A stretch of 64,000 bases of DNA from JAJDTR01 sp965220415 (GTDB lineage Bacteria; Poribacteria; WGA-4E; JAJDTR01), in assembly GCA_965220415.1 (NCBI GenBank), contig OZ244829.1:2790001-2854000 (forward strand). Direction: 5' to 3'. Positions 59,292 through 64,000 of the stretch are shown piece after piece (position 1 is the first letter of the stretch; each line of letters begins with the position of its first letter). The notes beneath the pieces were generated by a model. It did no database searches, had not been told where the DNA came from, and was given only the letters and a program-made list of their open reading frames with translations. A program made the position numbers and the translations under genes.

Positions 59292-60886
59292 ATTTCCGGC
59301 TTCTCCCGCGACTCCAGAATATCCTTCCACGGCTGAACATGGCATCGATCCGTCCAATCATCGTGCAGCCCCCTCAACTCTTCGACGATGTCCGGACACT
59401 TACCGCTTAAATCTTCCAACTCGGTGCGGTCAGCTTCCATATCGTACAGTTCCCAATCGCCCGGATACTTCATGACCAGCTTCCAATTCTCCCGCCGCAC
59501 CGCTTTGTTCCCCTCGTGCTCCCAATACAGCACACCTTTGCCGTTGTCCCGGTTATCGAAAACGGGCACCAAACTCGTGCCCTCCAGCGGATAAACCGGA
59601 TTCCCATCGTTCTCTTTGGGATACGCCGCGCCAGAGACCTCGAGACACGTCGCCATCACGTCCGTCAACTGCCCCGGCTGATGCCGAAACTCGCCCGCCG
59701 ATGTAATGCGCTCGGGCCAATGCGCGATTAAAGGCGTGCTGATGCCGCCCTCATGCACCCAGTGCTTGTATTCGCGGAACGGCGTATTTGACAGGTTCGC
59801 CCACGGCACGCCGTAGCTTTGATACGTGGTTTCCGGTCCCGGCATAATCGCCGGGTCGTTGCCCTTACTGACCGGTGTCCCGTCGCGCGTCAATGGCGGT
59901 GAGACGGGACGATCTCGCCCGGTACGCGTGTTGGGCCCGCCCAACTCTTCGGCGCACCCACCGTTATCCGCCAAAAAAAGAATCAGCGTGTTATCCCGTT
60001 GACCCGTGGCTTTCAACGTGCTGATGATCCGTCCAATCCCCTGATCCATGCGATCAATCTGCGCCGCGTACACTTCCATCCGCCGCTGATTCCATTCTTT
60101 GTGTTGCGCGTCTCCCCAAGGTGGCTGTGACGGATCCCGATCACTTAATTCCCAGCAATCCTCCAAGATTCCCATCTCCCGCATACGCAGCAGGCGTTCC
60201 TCGCGCAGCGCATCCCAGCCGGCGGAGAACCGACCCTCATAACGCGCGATATCCTCCTCATGCGCATGCAGCGGCCAATGCGGCGACGTATAAGCGACAT
60301 ACGTGAAGAAGGGGTCGTCGGGCGATTTCGCATGATGGTCTCGGATGAAACCGGATGCTTCATCGCTAATCGCATCGGTCAAGAAGAAGCCGTCCGCGAG
60401 GTCGTCGTGCAAAACATGATCGTTGTCCCGCGTGAGCGTATGCGGCTGCCAGTAATTAGCACCGCCGCCGCGGAGACCGAAATACCGGCCAAAACCCCGC
60501 TGGCACGGCCAGCTATGCTTTGGGCCTTCCGCCCCCAAGTGGCGCGAAATATGCCACTTGCCGCTCATATAGGTGCGATAACCCGACCCTCCAAGCGCCT
60601 CGGCAATCGTCACGCAGCGATGATTCAAATCCCCGCGATAACCCTCCAATCCGTCGTCAACCATCATGTGTCCGACACCGGTTTGGTGAGGGTGCAACCC
60701 GGTCAACAACGACGCGCGCGACGGACAGCAACGCGCCGTGTTGTAGAACTGCGTGAATCGCAGTCCGCCGTTCGCCAGCTTGTCAAGGTTCGGCGTCCGC
60801 ACCTCGCCGCCGTAGCAGCCGAGGTCGGAATAGCCCATGTCATCGTTCAGAATCAGCAGAATATTCGGTCGCTTCTCTTCGCTCAT
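59288..60886 (-). CDS. Sulfatase (formylglycine-dependent)
   Basis: 532 residues. The formylglycine motif C-x-P-S-R is Cys53-C-P-S-Arg57 in ARCCPSRASLLTG, and the metal ligands DD (15-16) lie in LLILNDDMGYSD; YMSGKWHISRH and ADNGG are further active-site segments. It would remove sulfate from glycans or aryl substrates and needs an activating formylglycine-generating enzyme, not present here. No signal peptide is evident, unlike most sulfatases of this type. The last codons are followed by a stop inside a REP repeat. GGAGCG precedes the ATG. Confidence 0.92.
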   Translation of the reverse strand: MSEEKRPNILLILNDDMGYSDLGCYGGEVRTPNLDKLANGGLRFTQFYNTARCCPSRASLLTGLHPHQTGVGHMMVDDGLEGYRGDLNHRCVTIAEALGGSGYRTYMSGKWHISRHLGAEGPKHSWPCQRGFGRYFGLRGGGANYWQPHTLTRDNDHVLHDDLADGFFLTDAISDEASGFIRDHHAKSPDDPFFTYVAYTSPHWPLHAHEEDIARYEGRFSAGWDALREERLLRMREMGILEDCWELSDRDPSQPPWGDAQHKEWNQRRMEVYAAQIDRMDQGIGRIISTLKATGQRDNTLILFLADNGGCAEELGGPNTRTGRDRPVSPPLTRDGTPVSKGNDPAIMPGPETTYQSYGVPWANLSNTPFREYKHWVHEGGISTPLIAHWPERITSAGEFRHQPGQLTDVMATCLEVSGAAYPKENDGNPVYPLEGTSLVPVFDNRDNGKGVLYWEHEGNKAVRRENWKLVMKYPGDWELYDMEADRTELEDLSGKCPDIVEELRGLHDDWTDRCHVQPWKDILESREKPEM

Positions 60887-61003
60887 AACTCGCTCCAGTG
60901 AGATGGATAGATGATGTCATGCACCCCCCACCCGGTAGACGGGAATCAACCGACCGAATAGGGATGGTGAATTTCTCGGAATCGCGACTCCGATTCCCAA
61001 CAG

Positions 61004-61028
61004 GTCGCGATTCGGAGATCGCTCCTAC
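61004..61028. repeat. REP half-site between sulfatase and PhyH
   Basis: GTCGCGATTCGGAG...CGCTCCTAC, preceded at about 60979-60999 by the GAATCGCGACTCCGATTCCC arm. It lies just downstream of the PhyH stop. Confidence 0.7.
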
Positions 61029-61046
61029 GGGTGGCGAGAACAACAA

Positions 61047-61910
61047 TCACTTCAAGTCCTCTCCCGGCGTCCACTGCTGCGGGATGGGTTCCGCATCACC
61101 CTCATACACAATTCGGAGAGGCTCCATCAGGTGCTGCGTCCGTCCCGGTGAGCGCCTCGTGATCTGGGTCTTGGTTTCCAATGACACCACCGTGGCTTGG
61201 GTGGACTCGGGCAGGTCGACAAAATCAGGATAGTACCACATCGTGAGTCCCGTCCGACGCTGATCCGTGCGGTTGGCGTGGGCGGAGTGAAACAGCGTGC
61301 CGTAACCCATCACCGCATCGCCCGCCTTAAGCGGCACGTCAATCTCTCCTTCCGCATATTGGAAAGCGGTGTGATCCGGGTCGGCGTAGGTCGACAGCTT
61401 CTCAGTGTGCCGCTCCGGAACTTGGTCGTGCAGTGCGTGGCGTTTCAGGTGCGATCCCGGAATCACGCGCAAGCAGCCATTCTCCGGCGTGGTGTCCACG
61501 AGATAGTACATCAGAAAACACTGGATAGGCTGCGGTGTATAGCTGACCGGGTCGTCCCAGAACCTGCCATCCTCGTGCCAAAACAACCGCGGGCTGTGCG
61601 GCGGCTTGCTGATGACTCTGCCATGCCCGAACTTCGGCTGCGTGAATCCCAATTCAGCCAGCCCCTTTAGCATTTTTGGGTGCACGATGAGTTCGGCGAA
61701 AACGTCGTACCGGTACGCCATATCCCAATCAATCATCAACATGCTGCCCGGTGCACGCTGCTGTTCGAAGTGCGTCTCCTCCTGCTGGTCGAGCACCTCA
61801 TCGGTGATTCGCCTCAACTTATCGATTAGCTCAGGCTCAAGAAGATTTCTGAAGACACAAAATCCATCATTCTTAAACTGTTTCTGCATATCCGAATCAG
61901 TGATTTTCAT
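61047..61910 (-). CDS. PhyH-family dioxygenase (287 aa)
   Basis: Fe(II)/2-oxoglutarate oxygenase. Metal ligands are H112-E-D114 in LFWHEDGRFW and H208 or H211 in GTLFHSAHANRTDQ, with Arg219 for 2-oxoglutarate in RRTGLTMWYY. The core has VIPGSHLKRHAL. AGGGG lies before the ATG at 61910. It precedes the sulfatase on the same strand with 160 bp between, so cotranscription is possible. PhyH enzymes beside sulfatases are common in this kind of genome. Substrate unknown. Confidence 0.9.
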   Translation of the reverse strand: MKITDSDMQKQFKNDGFCVFRNLLEPELIDKLRRITDEVLDQQEETHFEQQRAPGSMLMIDWDMAYRYDVFAELIVHPKMLKGLAELGFTQPKFGHGRVISKPPHSPRLFWHEDGRFWDDPVSYTPQPIQCFLMYYLVDTTPENGCLRVIPGSHLKRHALHDQVPERHTEKLSTYADPDHTAFQYAEGEIDVPLKAGDAVMGYGTLFHSAHANRTDQRRTGLTMWYYPDFVDLPESTQATVVSLETKTQITRRSPGRTQHLMEPLRIVYEGDAEPIPQQWTPGEDLK

Positions 61911-62351
61911 ACACGAACCCCTTGTGTGCGGTATTAGGTGTTGGTCGAGCGATCAATAGTGGGTCGGCGAGAGGCGGTATTTCAGTTGCGCCGATTGGCT
62001 AGAGATAGGCAGCCCTTCCCTTTGTCAAAATGCGTCAGCTTCTTGACAAACATCATAGCGGCGCACGAGTCAAAAGTCAAGGACATTGTGTTGGAAGACA
62101 GTGTAACGAGCGGGTTACCCGTAGGGTGGGCACTGCCCACCGGTGGAGAGTTTCTGCAGGGTGCGATAGAGATTCCACCGAAATAAATCTCCCCTATTCA
62201 CTGCTTTCCCCGTCTTCTCGTGCACCCGTTTTCCCGTTTTCTGCCTTCCCTCTTCCATCCTTCCTTCCTTCCAATCTTGCACCCTTGCCCCTACCCCTCT
62301 CACTACCCCTCTACTGACCACTAGCCACTGGTTACTGGCCACTGCTTCTCC
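61911..62351. repeat. Intergenic repeats
   Basis: No gene. A GTAGGGTGGGCACTGCCCACC palindrome at about 62119-62139, a CTTCC-rich tract (about 62225-62275) and an R8 repeat (ACTGACCACTAGCCACTGG..., 62314-62347) that abuts the next stop. Confidence 0.6.
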
Positions 62352-64000
62352 CTACATATCGATCGTAATATACGTCGACTGTCCGGTGATAATGCCGAAC
62401 ACGCCCCAAAACGTCGTGACCACAAATTCGCCAAGCACCAACCCCAGAAAAAACGGCGCCGCCCTCCGAAAACTTCTTAACCCGCCGTGCTTTACAATCA
62501 CCCATTTCAGCACAAAGCTGACGAAGATAGAGAACCAGAAAAAGTTCATCGTCCACGTCGTCGTGACGGCGTAGCCAGCCGCGTGCAACGGCATCCAAAG
62601 AAACTGACCCCGCATCAACGTCAGCGCAACCGACACCAGAAACCCCGCTCCAATCGCCGTGATAACCGATCCATCCGTTCCCGAGGGATGTGTCAACCAA
62701 CCCTCAAGCCGCTGAAACGCCTCCTCACCCGCCCAACCGGTATTTATCTCGCCCCGGTAGGCGAAATGCAGATACGCCCAGATGGACACAACGATGCCCA
62801 GAACGGTTGCAAAAGCCATCACACGCCCAAACTGTCGATAGCGAATGTCCGCACGCTCCGCTATCTTGAGTCCTTCAAGCTGATGCGGCATCAGCAGGCA
62901 GTCGTAAGCCCGATTAAAGAAATAGAAGTAAGACAGCATCGTCATATTGGTCGTGCCAAGCGGCTTGGCACCCGCGAAGGCATACGTCATCTCATCCGCC
63001 CCCGCGAAGTGCTGGTCATGCACCGGCGAACCGAGTTCCGCCCGCACCCGCGTAATCCCGATAGCCAACATATAATACAGCCCGAAGAACAGGACGATGA
63101 CCCAGTATGACATCCCCGTCCGATGACAGAACCCGAACAGGAACGCCAAACTCGACAGCAGCCAGATAACCGTTCCGCGGTACGACATCGGTTCGTCGGT
63201 ATCGTTGACGACCGCCCCCACGCCCAAACACTTCCTGGCGACCTGAACCAGATGCCGCCGCGCCGCCCATAGCCCCATCACCCCGATGCCGACGTAAGCC
63301 CCGAACGACTGCTCCGAGGCGTACGGAAACCCGTGCGGCAACGCAAAGGCGCTCCCCAAGACCCGTTGCAGTTTCCAGTACAAGTAAAACACCCAGACCG
63401 AGAACGACAAATCCAGCGGGATAAAGAACGCCAAGCCGACGGCAAACGGGTAGACCCCCACCGGCAACCAATCAATCGCATCCCAAGGGTGAACGGTAAA
63501 CAGGTCGGCGAGGTCGTTTTCCCGAGAGCGCGTGAGACCGATACGCGGGAACTGCGGAAAGAGGTGATTGAACCCGTTGAGCAGATCGACAAAAGCGGCG
63601 GCGCCAAAACCGATCCACATCGCCCTGCTCCGAAAAAATCGCTTACGCCCGCTCGTCATCGCCAGCGGCAACTGAATCAACGGATAGCTCAGCCTCTCGT
63701 TTTCCGTCCACTGTTTCCGTAGGATGAAGTTGATAGCCAGCATTACCGAAAACAGGGCAAACAGAAAACAACCCCATACGAGCATCGGCGGCAGCCACGC
63801 CCCGATGTGCGGTTCAAGGTACAACGTTGAGTCCCACCGATACAGATTGTCGAGCGCTCCCTTGTCTCTGACCGACACCCATTCCGGGATATAGTTCCAG
63901 AACAGCGCCTGCCAGTCGTTCTCCGGCGTCGCGAACGCAAAGGCGTAGCTGATGACGGAAATCATAATTTGCACGCACATGTGCCCGCCGATCGCCGTGG
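62352..64000 (-). CDS. Multi-pass membrane protein, DUF6785/DUF6784-like, 5' part beyond right edge
   Basis: At least 549 residues are visible, and the frame stays open to the edge (TAIGGHMCVQIMIS), so the gene starts outside. About a dozen hydrophobic segments are present (WLPPMLVWGCFLFALFSVMLAINFIL, GFGAAAFVDLLNGFNHLFP, WVIVLFFGLYYMLAIG). The conserved block IPEWVSVRDKGALDNLYRWDS plus WTENERLSYPLIQLPLAM is the DUF6785 hallmark as I remember it; distant likeness to oligopeptide transporters is possible. An inner-membrane transporter of unknown substrate is the best guess. Its stop is a TAG directly before an R8 repeat. Confidence 0.75.
   Translation of the reverse strand, partial: TAIGGHMCVQIMISVISYAFAFATPENDWQALFWNYIPEWVSVRDKGALDNLYRWDSTLYLEPHIGAWLPPMLVWGCFLFALFSVMLAINFILRKQWTENERLSYPLIQLPLAMTSGRKRFFRSRAMWIGFGAAAFVDLLNGFNHLFPQFPRIGLTRSRENDLADLFTVHPWDAIDWLPVGVYPFAVGLAFFIPLDLSFSVWVFYLYWKLQRVLGSAFALPHGFPYASEQSFGAYVGIGVMGLWAARRHLVQVARKCLGVGAVVNDTDEPMSYRGTVIWLLSSLAFLFGFCHRTGMSYWVIVLFFGLYYMLAIGITRVRAELGSPVHDQHFAGADEMTYAFAGAKPLGTTNMTMLSYFYFFNRAYDCLLMPHQLEGLKIAERADIRYRQFGRVMAFATVLGIVVSIWAYLHFAYRGEINTGWAGEEAFQRLEGWLTHPSGTDGSVITAIGAGFLVSVALTLMRGQFLWMPLHAAGYAVTTTWTMNFFWFSIFVSFVLKWVIVKHGGLRSFRRAAPFFLGLVLGEFVVTTFWGVFGIITGQSTYITIDM

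Noticed and set aside
1..64000. tRNA, rRNA or riboswitch genes
   Set aside because: I looked for T-loop and anticodon-arm patterns and long conserved RNA blocks and recognised none. A covariance-model scan was not possible here.

Overview
The window reads as chromosome from an environmental, probably marine or sponge-associated bacterium of the Candidatus Poribacteria type. That is recognition, not a database result. It rests on repeated phytanoyl-CoA dioxygenase (PhyH) genes, a formylglycine sulfatase next to sugar-processing genes, secreted WD40 proteins ending in a type-A sorting or FlgD-Ig domain with the PNPFNPETWIPYQL-like signature, dockerin-type calcium repeats, and dense families of short palindromic repeats between genes. 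I recognised no rRNA, tRNA, CRISPR array or prophage.

Layout. 1-8.0 kb: the 5' part of a propeller glycosidase-like gene cut by the left edge, and two near-identical PhyH genes (the second beside a decayed partner gene) around a secreted LamG-like protein and a 14-blade WD40 protein. 8.7-16.5 kb: a TolB-like propeller and two more 14-blade WD40 proteins. One of these is split near its 3' end by a 1.5-kb insert with terminal inverted repeats and a 9-bp flanking duplication. 16.9-24.4 kb: two von Willebrand-type (YfbK-like) proteins and a DUF4159-type protein, all with TonB-like N-termini, then a beta-barrel-like gene with two in-frame TGA codons. 24.5-28.9 kb: a DUF805 membrane protein and two leucine-rich-repeat/glycosidase-like/dockerin proteins. 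29.2-32.5 kb: an E1alpha-E1beta-E2 2-oxoacid dehydrogenase operon. 33-36 kb: an APH-type kinase, a decayed His-rich lipoprotein, a BNR-repeat protein and a lipoprotein. 36.6-40.4 kb: an aldo/keto reductase, a REP-associated transposase between two REP arrays, and an HpcH/HpaI aldolase. 40.4-53.4 kb: mostly minus-strand carbohydrate genes (propeller glycosidase-like proteins, GH172/DUF2961, SDR, hydrolase, PhyH, LamG). 53.6-57.9 kb: two diverged copies of an ATPase plus small Cys-rich D...ExK...Q protein. 58-64 kb: a third ATPase, a sulfatase, another PhyH, and a large membrane protein cut by the right edge.

Most genes point to breakdown of complex, partly sulfated glycans: sulfatase, GH172, propeller hydrolases, SDR and AKR oxidoreductases, a keto-acid aldolase, and surface proteins for binding and sensing. 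Pyruvate dehydrogenase takes up the carbon downstream. Tandem paralogue pairs recur throughout.

The leads I rate highest are: (1) the twin ATPase/putative-nuclease modules at 53.6-57.9 kb, a candidate defence-type system, with an identical 21-nt block after each module; (2) a shared C-terminal V-x-P...T-x-W-G-x-[LIV]-K motif on four unrelated secreted proteins; (3) the cargo-bearing insert in a WD40 gene; and (4) REP repeats that supply stop codons or C-terminal residues to neighbouring genes.
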